Positions 53,033 to 61,347 of a stretch of DNA of 64,000 nucleotides are shown here, in pieces; the first letter of the stretch is position 1, and each line of letters opens with the position of its first letter. Source of the DNA: Thiopseudomonas acetoxidans (lineage in GTDB: Bacteria; Pseudomonadota; Gammaproteobacteria; Pseudomonadales; Pseudomonadaceae); assembly GCF_030362935.1 (NCBI RefSeq), contig NZ_JAUCDY010000004.1, forward strand, positions 62,001 through 126,000, given 5' to 3'. A model generated the notes under the pieces. It was not told where the DNA came from, ran no database searches, and saw nothing but the letters and a program-made list of their open reading frames with translations. A program made the position numbers and the translations under genes.

Positions 53033-54004
53033 TTAACGGACAAGAAATTCTGGCCATTGCACATCCTGCCTGTCGCGCACATAGGCCGAACCCGGCATGC
53101 CCGGCTTAGCTTGTGGCGTTGCGCTAGGCTCACTCAGACGCAGTTTGACGCGAAATACCAGCTTCTGCCGCTCATCGCGCGTTTCCACTTCTTTGGGGGT
53201 GAACTGAGCTTTGCCCGCGACAAAAGCAACCTGTGCAACTAAGGGTTGTTCTGGCAAAGCATCCAATAAAATACGCGCTTCATCTCCGACAATTAAGCGG
53301 CCAGAAAGGGCTGCAGGCAGGTACAGATTCATGTACTGATCGTTGGGGTCAATTAATAACAGTACGCGCCCACCGGCACCTAGTACTTCGCCCGGCTCTG
53401 CTAAGCGCAGTTGCACCACACCAGCGATGGGTGCACGCAGACTGCTCTCTTCAATTTCAGTGCTCAGCTGTAATACCTGCGCTTGTGCCGCGCCTATGGC
53501 TGCTCGGGCCGCTGATACTTGGGCTCTAGCAGCCTCTAATGCGGCAGCGGCAGTATCAGCACGCGCTTGCTGTTGATCCAGTTGTTGACCGCTGGCGTGA
53601 CCACGCTCATACAGTTCTTGAAAACGTGCTAAGTCTTGCTTTGCCAGCTTGCGCTCGGACTCACGCAGGTGCACATTGGCTTGCTGCGCCGCTAGGTTTT
53701 CTTCGGCGCGCATTACCTCAGCCTGTGCCTGAGCGCGTTGCGCTTCTAAGGATTTAGTGTCCATGCGTGCCAGTAGCTGACCGGCTTTAACCCTGTCACC
53801 TTCAGCCACTAAAACCTGCGCTAAACGTCCCGGGAATTTGGTAGCAATCTGTACTTCAGTGGCCTCTAAGCGACCATTGGTTTCATACACGCCTTCGGGT
53901 AAGCGGTCTTGAATGGATTTCCAGTAACCTATGCCCGCTGCTAAGACCAAGGCTAAAAGTAAGGGTAAGGCATAGATTTTTTTGATTTCTTTTTGTTGAG
54001 ACAT
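53033..54004 (-). CDS. HlyD-family periplasmic adaptor, YhiI-like
   Basis: 323 residues from ATG 54004, which has GCAGGAG upstream; the frame opens at 54022. One N-terminal helix (about 10-28), a biotinyl-lipoyl half (EVQIATKFPGRLAQVLVAEG), a long alpha-hairpin coiled coil rich in Ala/Gln (about 75-170), and the second lipoyl half (LRAPIAGVVQLRLAEPGEVL). It links the ABC-2 exporter to the outer membrane. First gene of the three-gene operon. Confidence 0.9.
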   Translation of the reverse strand: MSQQKEIKKIYALPLLLALVLAAGIGYWKSIQDRLPEGVYETNGRLEATEVQIATKFPGRLAQVLVAEGDRVKAGQLLARMDTKSLEAQRAQAQAEVMRAEENLAAQQANVHLRESERKLAKQDLARFQELYERGHASGQQLDQQQARADTAAAALEAARAQVSAARAAIGAAQAQVLQLSTEIEESSLRAPIAGVVQLRLAEPGEVLGAGGRVLLLIDPNDQYMNLYLPAALSGRLIVGDEARILLDALPEQPLVAQVAFVAGKAQFTPKEVETRDERQKLVFRVKLRLSEPSATPQAKPGMPGSAYVRDRQDVQWPEFLVR

Positions 54005-54129
54005 GGATGCTCCTGCGGCCATTTAATGGATTCAGTACCGCTATAAATTACAAACATTGTAACCTTATGCTCAGAACCTATCTAGGGCGGATATTCCTTA
54101 AGCGACTGAAATCAAATAAAGAGTCAGGA

Positions 54130-54741
54130 TTATGAAAGCAGTAAATAAGCGCTGTCTGTTACCACAGCCTGTAGTGCAATATCCCAGCTTTGGGTTGGAA
54201 TCTGTTCGACCTCCTGGCAGGCATGTGCCAAGCCCAGCAAGGTTGGCATTTTAATATGTTCATGAGCTATCAAAGGTGCTAAAGCGCGATCATAGTAGCC
54301 ACCGCCCATGCCCAAACGGTTGCCGGCTCGGTCGAAACCAACCAGTGGCATGCAGAGTAAATCGAGCGTCCAAATAGGCCGTTGCCGTTGAGGGTTCCAT
54401 CTAGGCTGAGTGATAGCGTAGCTGTTGGTTTCCCACAACTCATCAGGCAATAACTGTTGAAACACCATCTTATATTTAGGCCAAGGAGCAATAACAGGTA
54501 GATACACTTGTTTGCCTTGGTTAAGCGCTGCTTCGAGTAGCAGATGCGGGCTGATTTCGCCATCGCAGGCCAAATAAAAAGCGAGGTGTTGAGCGCGACG
54601 AAAAACCAGCTGCTGAGCAAGTTGGCGATACAATGATTGTGCCGCAGCATGTTGCTGCTGGGGGCTCAGGCTGTTGCGCTTGCGACGTAACTGCTTACGC
54701 AAAAGAGCGCGCTGTTGGTTCAGTTCATCCTGCTGTGACAT
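54130..54741 (-). CDS. 5-formyltetrahydrofolate cyclo-ligase
   Basis: 203 residues. It converts 5-formyl-THF to 5,10-methenyl-THF with ATP. The conserved C-terminal GNRLGMGGGYYDRALAPL is intact, along with the N-terminal RKQLRRKRNSLS. ATG 54741 is used; a TTG at 54753 is also in frame. Gene order zapA - 6S RNA - this gene is typical of gammaproteobacteria, where this gene (ygfA/fau) is often co-transcribed with 6S RNA. Confidence 0.92.
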   Translation of the reverse strand: MSQQDELNQQRALLRKQLRRKRNSLSPQQQHAAAQSLYRQLAQQLVFRRAQHLAFYLACDGEISPHLLLEAALNQGKQVYLPVIAPWPKYKMVFQQLLPDELWETNSYAITQPRWNPQRQRPIWTLDLLCMPLVGFDRAGNRLGMGGGYYDRALAPLIAHEHIKMPTLLGLAHACQEVEQIPTQSWDIALQAVVTDSAYLLLS

Positions 54742-54896
54742 AGGCTGTGTCAATCGCTATTGCAGAGGTTAAATTGGCTTACTAGTGTACAGCCAATTGT
54801 GAAATACGTGGTAAAAGCAGAGGGTTTTGTGCAGACAGCAGAACAGAACTAAGGAGACGGTAGGGGGGCAGTTGTATAAACAATAGCGTATAGAAA

Positions 54897-55077
54897 AGAG
54901 ACTCCCCAGAGATGCCGCTGTTGACGTGGCCCTTGAACCCGAGAGTTCAAGGTGGAGTTCGCGTTAAGCTTTTAGGCTTCCTGCAGAGCAGGCATGCACA
55001 CCAGCTTATGTTCGCAAGCCCCGAGTTGAGAGAATCGGCTCAGGGACATAATCAACTAGCAAACACTCCAGGGAGTG
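54897..55077 (-). ncRNA. ssrS: 6S RNA
   Basis: On the minus strand the gene contains CCCTGAGCCGAT, then GGGGCTTGCG, GCATGCCTGC, GAAGCCTAAAA and CACCTTGAACTC with GGTTCAAGGG, the conserved 6S landmarks. The ends pair: ACTCCCTGGAG at the start with CTCTGGGGAGT at the finish. A -10 TATACT and -35 TTGTTA lie just upstream. 6S RNA mimics an open promoter and binds sigma-70 RNA polymerase in stationary phase. It lies between zapA and the cyclo-ligase gene, its usual place. Ends are estimated to within a few bases. Confidence 0.93.
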
Positions 55078-55082
55078 CATTC

Positions 55083-55110
55083 AGTATACACTCTTCAACC
55101 TTGCTAACAA
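55083..55110 (-). promoter_or_regulatory. 6S RNA promoter
   Basis: TTGTTA (-35) and TATACT (-10) with a 16-base spacer on the minus strand. The start is predicted at about 55076-55077. It overlaps the spacer right after the zapA stop (55114). Confidence 0.7.
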
Positions 55111-55113
55111 GAC

Positions 55114-55416
55114 TTAATCATTTTCCAGCGCTGTGCTAACCTTCGCTATTAGTTCGCGAACTTGTTGAGAATCAACCGTATCTAGCAGCTCGAATTGCTG
55201 CTGTTTGTTCTGTAATTCGTGGGTAATATTGAGCGCCGCTAATACGGCAATTCGCTCAGAGCCGATCACCTTGCCACCGCGGCGGATTTCGCGCATCTTG
55301 CCATCTAAATAAGTAGCCGCCCGCTCCAAGTTAATGCGTTCGCTGGTAGGGCAAACAATGTGATATTCCTTATCCAGAATATAAACAGTTACAGTCTGGG
55401 TTTGCGCTTGCGTCAT
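55114..55416 (-). CDS. zapA: Cell division protein ZapA
   Basis: 100 residues. N-terminal TVTVYILDKEYHIVCP and YLDGKMREIR, then a C-terminal coiled coil (ELQNKQQQFELL...). ZapA bundles FtsZ filaments at the division ring. It overlaps the end of the previous small gene by four bases (ATGA), and the 6S RNA gene follows. Confidence 0.92.
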   Translation of the reverse strand: MTQAQTQTVTVYILDKEYHIVCPTSERINLERAATYLDGKMREIRRGGKVIGSERIAVLAALNITHELQNKQQQFELLDTVDSQQVRELIAKVSTALEND

Positions 55417-55622
55417 GAATCTCGCTCCAAGGCTTTCAGTCGAAAAATCATTGCCTCAACTTTTTGTCGAGCCACCTCGTTTTTATTAATTAGCTGAGCA
55501 CGCTCTTCTTGCCAGTCATGCTGAGCCTGTTTTAAGGCAGCGTATTGCTGTTTAAGTTCAGCATTACGGCGGATCAACTGATCAACAGCCTGCGCCAGCC
55601 GGGTTAAATCCGAAGTTTCCAC
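55413..55622 (-). CDS. ZapB-like coiled-coil protein (TIGR02449 family)
   Basis: 69 residues from GTG 55622: VETSDLTRLAQAVDQLIRR (about residues 1-19), then a long coiled coil ending NEVARQKVEAMIFRLKALER. It matches the small TIGR02449-type proteins that neighbour zapA in Pseudomonas. Longer ATG starts (55709) would add 29 unlike residues. The ribosome site GGGGGG is not optimal. Translational overlap with zapA suggests a shared cell-division role. Confidence 0.8.
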   Translation of the reverse strand: METSDLTRLAQAVDQLIRRNAELKQQYAALKQAQHDWQEERAQLINKNEVARQKVEAMIFRLKALERDS

Positions 55623-55779
55623 ACGCCCCCCACGATTAAAGACCTGCCGAAAGGCTGGATTGAAGTAAGCACATATTTTTATCAACAGATAATAAAACTG
55701 CCATAACACCTATAGTACTGACAATTACACGTTATACTAAGCCTCTTTATTTTATAACATTTATTAGCTATTAAACTCT

Positions 55780-56346
55780 ATGTCACAACACACATCCATC
55801 TATCACTCATTCGCACAGCTGTTGCTCGAGCATGGCCAACAGGTTTCACCCGCAGAATTACACGGGCTGATGCTCGGTCGTTGCTGTGCTGGCGCCAGCT
55901 TTAGTGCTGAGTCCTGTATTAAAGACGCAGAAATTCTTTTTGATGGTGAAGTGCCGGCCAGTTTGCATCAAGCACTCACTGGCTTGCAAGATATGCTGAA
56001 AACAGAGCTGACCACCTTTGAAAACCTAGCCGTAACCCTGTTGCTACCTAATGACGATTGCCCGCTCGAGCAGCGTATTAGTGCCATGGCCCAGTGGTGT
56101 CAGGGGTTTTTAAGTGGTTTTGGTACTCATATAGGGCAAACCAAGCTTTCTGCTGAGGTCAAGGAAGTGCTCGAAGATTTCGTTTCTATCAGCCAGATAG
56201 AAGAGCAAGCAGAAGAAGAGAATGATGAAGCCAGCTATATGGAAATTAGCGAGTATTTACGCATGACCTCAGTGTTTTTATACACTGAGCATGGTATCCA
56301 GCCAGAGCCACCCGCAAAGGAAGCTGACAAACCCGCCGTTCACTAA
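55780..56346 (+). CDS. YgfB/YecA-family (UPF0149) protein
   Basis: 188 residues, all-helical: SIYHSFAQLLLEHGQQVSPA, ELHGLMLGRCCAG and a CQGFLSGFG core, then an acidic stretch (EEQAEEENDEAS) before EYLRMTSVFLY. In P. aeruginosa YgfB affects AmpC expression; the general function is unclear. It runs into pepP 11 bases later, and diverges from the zapB-like gene. Confidence 0.9.
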   Translation: MSQHTSIYHSFAQLLLEHGQQVSPAELHGLMLGRCCAGASFSAESCIKDAEILFDGEVPASLHQALTGLQDMLKTELTTFENLAVTLLLPNDDCPLEQRISAMAQWCQGFLSGFGTHIGQTKLSAEVKEVLEDFVSISQIEEQAEEENDEASYMEISEYLRMTSVFLYTEHGIQPEPPAKEADKPAVH

Positions 56347-56357
56347 GGAGCTTTTCA

Positions 56358-57689
56358 GTGAGTTTGATTAGTCAGACAGAATATCGCCAACGTCGCCAAC
56401 TACTGATGCAGCAGATGGAGCCCAACAGTATTGCGATACTGCCAGCAGCTCCGGTGAGCAATCGCAACAACAGTGTGGATTATCCTTATCGCCAAAACAG
56501 CGACTTCTTTTATTTGTCTGGCTTTGCCGAACCCGAAGCGGTGCTAGCGATTATTCCCGGTCGTGAGCATGGCGAATTTGTGTTGTTTTGTCGTGAGCGC
56601 AATCCCGAAAAAGAGCTCTGGGATGGTCTACGTGCTGGGCAAGAAGGTGCTGTGCGTGACTATGGCGCCGACGATGCGTTTCCTTTTACCGATATTGATG
56701 AAATCCTGCCAGGCCTGATCGAAGGGCGTGAGCGGGTTTATTATTCCGTGGGCAAAAATCACAGTTTTGATCAGCAGTTAATGGACTGGATCAACAGCAT
56801 TCGCAGCAAAGCGCGTCTGGGTGCACAGCCGCCGAAAGAGTTTGTCATGCTGGATCATCTACTGCATGAAATGCGCTTATTTAAAAGCCCAGCGGAAGTG
56901 AAGGTGATGCAGCAGGCGGCAGATATCTCATGCCGCGCGCACATCAAGGCTATGCAGGCAGTAAAGCCTGGCATGTATGAATATCAGTTAGAAGCCGAGC
57001 TGGATTACGAGTTTCGCAAATCAGGTGCGCGCCTGCCTGCCTATTCCTCCATTGTGGCTGCCGGCAAAAATGCCTGTATTTTGCACTACGTGGAAAACAA
57101 CGCCCGCATCCAAGACGGCGATCTTATTTTAATTGATGCCGGCTGTGAGCTCGATTGCTACGCCAGTGACATCACCCGCACCTTCCCGGCCAACGGGGTG
57201 TTTTCCCCGGAGCAGAAAGCCATCTATGAGCTTGTTCTAGCCGCCAATATCGCCGCGATTGATTGTGTGGCGCCGAATCGCCACTGGAACGAAGCCCATG
57301 ACACCAGTGTGCGCGTGATTACCGCAGGCTTGCTGGAGCTTGGTTTATTGCAGGGTGAGCTGGAAGAACTAATCGCCAGCGAAGCTTACAAGCCCTTTTA
57401 TATGCATCGTGCTGGGCACTGGCTGGGATTAGACGTTCATGACGTCGGTGATTATAAGGTCGCTGGTCAATGGCGTTTGCTGGAGCCGGGCATGACCATG
57501 ACCATAGAGCCAGGTATTTATATCGCTCCAGATAACCAAACTGTAGATAAAAAGTGGCGTGGTATTGGTGTACGCATTGAAGACAATGTGCTGGTGACCA
57601 AAACAGGTCATAAAGTGCTCACTAGCGCAGCAGTTAAAACCGTGGCTGACATTGAACAGCTGATGCGCCAAGCCAACAGCGGAGCCTAA
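56358..57689 (+). CDS. pepP: Xaa-Pro aminopeptidase
   Basis: 443 residues; GTG start with AAGGAG upstream. PepP removes N-terminal residues before proline. The pita-bread fold metal ligands are visible: Asp in LIDAGCELDCYASDITR, His in HRAGHWLGLDVHDVG, Glu in MTIEPGIYIA, and Glu in GVRIEDNVLV. The N-terminal domain begins ISQTEYRQRRQLLMQQM. It is followed two bases later by ubiH, as in E. coli. Confidence 0.95.
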   Translation: MSLISQTEYRQRRQLLMQQMEPNSIAILPAAPVSNRNNSVDYPYRQNSDFFYLSGFAEPEAVLAIIPGREHGEFVLFCRERNPEKELWDGLRAGQEGAVRDYGADDAFPFTDIDEILPGLIEGRERVYYSVGKNHSFDQQLMDWINSIRSKARLGAQPPKEFVMLDHLLHEMRLFKSPAEVKVMQQAADISCRAHIKAMQAVKPGMYEYQLEAELDYEFRKSGARLPAYSSIVAAGKNACILHYVENNARIQDGDLILIDAGCELDCYASDITRTFPANGVFSPEQKAIYELVLAANIAAIDCVAPNRHWNEAHDTSVRVITAGLLELGLLQGELEELIASEAYKPFYMHRAGHWLGLDVHDVGDYKVAGQWRLLEPGMTMTIEPGIYIAPDNQTVDKKWRGIGVRIEDNVLVTKTGHKVLTSAAVKTVADIEQLMRQANSGA

Positions 57690-57691
57690 CA

Positions 57692-58882
57692 ATGAAATCG
57701 GTGGATATAGCCATTATTGGTGGTGGGTTGGTGGGTGCAAGTCTTGCGCTTGCCTTGCAGCAGGGTGCTCAGCAACGTCATTGGTCTATCGCGCTGATTG
57801 AGCCTTTTGCTCCGGGTGACAGCTACCAGCCCAGTTATGATGTGCGCGCCTCGGCGTTGACCTATGGCAGTCAGCAAATCTATCAGCGGTTGGGTATTTG
57901 GCCGCAAGTAGCCGCACGTGCCGAAGCGATTCGCGATATTCATGTATCTGATAAAGGACATTTCGCAGCCGCGCGCATGAGTGCCGCTAAAGAAAATGTT
58001 CCAGCACTGGGTTATGTGGTAGAAAACGCTTGGCTTGGGCATTGTTTATGGGCGGCGCTGGACAGTCAGGTGGTGCATTGGCACTGCCCGGCTCAGGTTG
58101 AACGTCTGCAGCCTAATGCGCAGGGCTATCAGTTAAAGCTGCAAGATGGCACTGAGTTGCAAGCGAAGCTGACTATTCTGGCCGATGGTGGGCGTTCTAA
58201 TTTGCGCGAACAACTCGGCATTCATGCGCAGGTCACGCCCTATGCGCAAACCGCCATTATCAGCACGGTTAGCCCCGAGTTAGCCCATGATGGTCTGGCG
58301 TTTGAGCGTTTCACCGCGATAGGACCTATGGCGCTATTGCCCTTACCAGAAAACCGCTGCGTATTGATTTGGACGCGGCCACCGGCTGAGGCGGAGCGTT
58401 TGGCGGCGCTTGCGGATGAAGACTTCTTAGCTGAACTGCAAGACTGCTTTGGCTATCGTTTAGGCGCTTTTAAACAGGTGGGTACGCGACATTTGTACCC
58501 CTTAAGCCTAGTGCAAAGTAGCGAACAGGTGCGTCGTAATCTGGTGGTGCTGGGTAACTCAGCCCACAGCCTGCACCCCATTGCTGGGCAGGGTTACAAC
58601 CTGTCGTTGCGCGATGCGATGGCCTTGGCGGAACATTTACTAGCCAGCCAAGCAGAACTGGGTGATCTGGCTACCTTACAGGCGTATCAGACCAGTCAGC
58701 AGCAGGACCAAGATTTGGTGATTGGCTTCTCCGATCGCAGTACGCGTTTGTTTTCCAATGCGCAGCCGCTGCTTGTTACTGGGCGTAATCTGGGCTTGCT
58801 CGGGTTAGAGCTCTGTCCACCGGCGAAGTCATTTTTTACCCGTTACGCCATGGGTTTGGGCGGGCGCGGCACAGCAGTCTAG
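57692..58882 (+). CDS. ubiH: Ubiquinone hydroxylase UbiH
   Basis: 396 residues, FAD-dependent monooxygenase. GGGLVGASLALAL is the dinucleotide motif, ADGGRSNLREQLG the DG motif, and GNSAHSLHPIAGQGYNLSLRDA the FAD ribityl motif. UbiH hydroxylates ring C4 in coenzyme Q synthesis. It sits between pepP and a second paralogue (ubiI), the usual order. Few bases separate the three genes. Confidence 0.92.
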   Translation: MKSVDIAIIGGGLVGASLALALQQGAQQRHWSIALIEPFAPGDSYQPSYDVRASALTYGSQQIYQRLGIWPQVAARAEAIRDIHVSDKGHFAAARMSAAKENVPALGYVVENAWLGHCLWAALDSQVVHWHCPAQVERLQPNAQGYQLKLQDGTELQAKLTILADGGRSNLREQLGIHAQVTPYAQTAIISTVSPELAHDGLAFERFTAIGPMALLPLPENRCVLIWTRPPAEAERLAALADEDFLAELQDCFGYRLGAFKQVGTRHLYPLSLVQSSEQVRRNLVVLGNSAHSLHPIAGQGYNLSLRDAMALAEHLLASQAELGDLATLQAYQTSQQQDQDLVIGFSDRSTRLFSNAQPLLVTGRNLGLLGLELCPPAKSFFTRYAMGLGGRGTAV

Positions 58883-58894
58883 GGAGTTGTAGCG

Positions 58895-60127
58895 ATGCGA
58901 GCAGATATTATTATTGTAGGCGCGGGCATGGTCGGTAGTAGCCTGGCTTTGGCGCTAAAAGACTCGGGCTTAGATGTGGTGCTTTTAGACGGCGGATCAT
59001 TGACGGTACCGCCCTTTAATCCTCAGTCTTCGTTTGCCCCACGCGTCAGCGCGCTGTCGATTGCCAGTCAGAATGTTTTAGAAAATTTGGGTGCTTGGCC
59101 GGGCGTCTTAGTGCGACGTGTCAGTCCTTACCGGGAAATGCAGGTGTGGGATGGCTCGGGTACAGGCAGCATTCATTTTAGTGCTAGCGATGCCCGTGCC
59201 GAAGTGCTCGGTCATATTACGGAAAACCAGATTGTCCAAGATGCTCTACTAGAACAATTGCAGCACAGCTCGATAGCGTTGCTGGCGCATTCACAACTCA
59301 GTCAGCTTAGACGCTCTGGCTCAGACTGGTTACTGAGCATGGCTGATGGCAGCAGCTTGCGTACCCGCTTATTGATTGCTGCAGATGGCGCTAACTCCAG
59401 TGTGCGCCGTCTTACAGGTAGTGCGACCCGCGAATGGGATTACTTTCATCATGCAGTGGTTACCAGTGTGGCCTGCGAACAGTCGCATCAACACACCTGT
59501 TGGCAGCGTTTTACCGATGAGGGCCCGTTAGCCTTACTGCCCTTGCAGCATGCAGATGGCCGCAACTGGTGCTCAATTGTCTGGTCCTTGCCGCCTGAGC
59601 GTGCACAGCAGGTGCTGGCATTAGATGATGAGCAGTTTTGTCAGCAATTAGGCGAGGCGTTTGAGCAGCGCTTGGGGAAAATAACACATGCGGATAAGCG
59701 TTTATCCATTCCTCTGCGTCAACGCCATGCCAAGCGCTATATCGAACAAGGCTTAGCCTTTGTCGGCGATGCAGCGCATGTTATTCATCCACTGGCTGGG
59801 CAGGGCGTCAATCTGGGCTTTTTAGATGTGGCCAGTTTGGCTGATGTTGTGCTCAAGGCGATTGAACGTGGAGAAGACTATGCCAGCGCGCAAGTATTGA
59901 GTCGTTTTGAGCGCCAGCGCATGCCGCACAACCTAGCCATGATGGCAGCCATGCAGGGTTTTCAGAATCTATTTCAGTCCGACAATCTTTCGCTCCGCTT
60001 GCTGCGCAACCTTGGCTTTAAAGCTGTTGATGGTATGCCGCAAGCTAAAACAGCCTTTATTCGTCAGGCTTTAGGCCTAGGCATGCAACTGCCGCCGTTA
60101 GCGCAGACACCTACTCCGCTTAACTAA
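58895..60127 (+). CDS. ubiI: UbiI/VisC-family ubiquinone hydroxylase
   Basis: 410 residues, same fold as UbiH: VGAGMVGSSLALALKDSGL, AADGANSSVRRLTG and FVGDAAHVIHPLAGQGVNLG. UbiI hydroxylates ring C5. The assignment as UbiI, not UbiF, is by position after UbiH and N-terminal sequence. It starts 12 bases after ubiH stops and its last eight bases overlap the convergent kinase gene. Confidence 0.88.
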   Translation: MRADIIIVGAGMVGSSLALALKDSGLDVVLLDGGSLTVPPFNPQSSFAPRVSALSIASQNVLENLGAWPGVLVRRVSPYREMQVWDGSGTGSIHFSASDARAEVLGHITENQIVQDALLEQLQHSSIALLAHSQLSQLRRSGSDWLLSMADGSSLRTRLLIAADGANSSVRRLTGSATREWDYFHHAVVTSVACEQSHQHTCWQRFTDEGPLALLPLQHADGRNWCSIVWSLPPERAQQVLALDDEQFCQQLGEAFEQRLGKITHADKRLSIPLRQRHAKRYIEQGLAFVGDAAHVIHPLAGQGVNLGFLDVASLADVVLKAIERGEDYASAQVLSRFERQRMPHNLAMMAAMQGFQNLFQSDNLSLRLLRNLGFKAVDGMPQAKTAFIRQALGLGMQLPPLAQTPTPLN

Positions 60128-60653
60128 GCCCGTTAATGTGCTCCATCAGCATGTCCAGCCTTGCTTGCCAGCTACCGCTGATCGGTACGACCGGTTGTTG
60201 GTGTTGAGTGAGCCAGCGGTGTAGTTGGGCATAAAAATCCTGCCGCTGGTTTAGCCCAGGCTGACAGCGCTGTCCATCGGCTTGCCATGGCATGCCTTCC
60301 GGGCTGAGCAAAAAAATCGCATCATAGTGTTGCGCAAGCAAGCTCTGCTCAATCCAATCGGGACTGCGAGCAAACAGGGTTTGGCTCCACAGCATATTGC
60401 TGAGCAAATGGGTATCGAGCAGCAACAGCGGCGGTTTAAGCGCACGCGCCGCACGCTCACGCGCCGCACGCTCACGCGCTAACTGCTCACGTGCAATAAT
60501 CTCGATATCGGCATAGTTCGTAGCACGCCCCACCTGATCGATGTATTCGCGCACATATTCGCGCACCACCGGCGCATTAAAATGCTCCGCCAGTGCGGTA
60601 CAGAGTGTACTTTTGCCGGCTGATTCTGGACCCGTTAAGACAACCACTTTCAT
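60120..60653 (-). CDS. NadR-like nicotinamide ribonucleoside kinase/ATPase
   Basis: 177 residues from ATG 60653. The upstream frame overlaps pnuC and is discarded. Walker A TGPESAGKST is at residues 7-16, and LLLDTHLLSNMLW carries the Walker B-like Asp. It looks like the C-terminal kinase domain of NadR alone, without the repressor or NMN adenylyltransferase domains. It overlaps pnuC by four bases (ATGA), so it probably phosphorylates the imported nicotinamide riboside. A tandem repeat encodes ARERAARERAAR. Confidence 0.82.
   Translation of the reverse strand: MKVVVLTGPESAGKSTLCTALAEHFNAPVVREYVREYIDQVGRATNYADIEIIAREQLARERAARERAARALKPPLLLLDTHLLSNMLWSQTLFARSPDWIEQSLLAQHYDAIFLLSPEGMPWQADGQRCQPGLNQRQDFYAQLHRWLTQHQQPVVPISGSWQARLDMLMEHINGLS
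60443..60478 (-). repeat. 15-bp tandem repeat in the kinase gene
   Basis: GCGCCGCACGCTCAC is repeated in tandem (about 2.3 units counting the partial), in frame, giving a repeated charged Arg-Glu-Arg-Ala-Ala segment in a helix. It is a likely site for copy-number change. Confidence 0.6.
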
Positions 60654-61213
60654 GCGGGCTGCACCAATGCCTTGCGCCACTGCTGCCAACCATAGATAGC
60701 TAAACCAATGAACACCACATAGAGCGCAGCGGTGACATATAGCTCGACCCAGATAAACATCACTATGTAAATAATATTGAGCACCAGCCACATCCACCAA
60801 CATTGAATACGTTTGTGTGCCATCCAATACTGACCGACCAAACTAAAGCCGGTTAAGGCTGCATCTAGCCAGGGCACATTGGCTTGCGTGTAATGACTCA
60901 TAAAAAAGCCCAGCGATAGCGTGATGGCTAAGCCAATCAACAAGTCTCTCAGTAACAGCAGTCTGGGCAGAAAACTAACGCTTAAGCTTGGTTGCCCAAC
61001 AGGTTTACGCCACCACTGCCACCACCCATAGAGTTGCAACACCGCATAAATCAGCTGCAGCAGCATTTCCGAATACAGGCGTGCCACAAAAAAGACCCAG
61101 CTATACAACAGCACCATCACCAAACCAATCGGCCAAGCGATAGGTCGTTGGCGCGTCATCAGATAAACCGATAACACACCCAACAGCGCCGCTAATGATT
61201 CAATCCACAGCAT
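60650..61213 (-). CDS. pnuC: Nicotinamide riboside transporter PnuC
   Basis: 187 residues from ATG 61213; longer starts would add unlike residues. Seven to eight hydrophobic helices, with the PnuC marks ARLYSEMLLQLIYAVLQLYGWWQWW and WWMWLVLNIIYIVMFIW. It facilitates nicotinamide riboside uptake, trapped by the overlapping NadR-like kinase. The two form a compact NAD-salvage operon. Confidence 0.9.
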   Translation of the reverse strand: MLWIESLAALLGVLSVYLMTRQRPIAWPIGLVMVLLYSWVFFVARLYSEMLLQLIYAVLQLYGWWQWWRKPVGQPSLSVSFLPRLLLLRDLLIGLAITLSLGFFMSHYTQANVPWLDAALTGFSLVGQYWMAHKRIQCWWMWLVLNIIYIVMFIWVELYVTAALYVVFIGLAIYGWQQWRKALVQPA

Positions 61214-61347
61214 TATGCTACAACCAAAATACCTATAAGAGGCCGCATTATAGAAGAGGTATGCACAGCAAATGTGTTTGGCGCTTGGTTTTAAGCCATT
61301 TATAGTAAGCAACATAAAATGCAACGGTTAGTGAAAAGGGGAATGGT

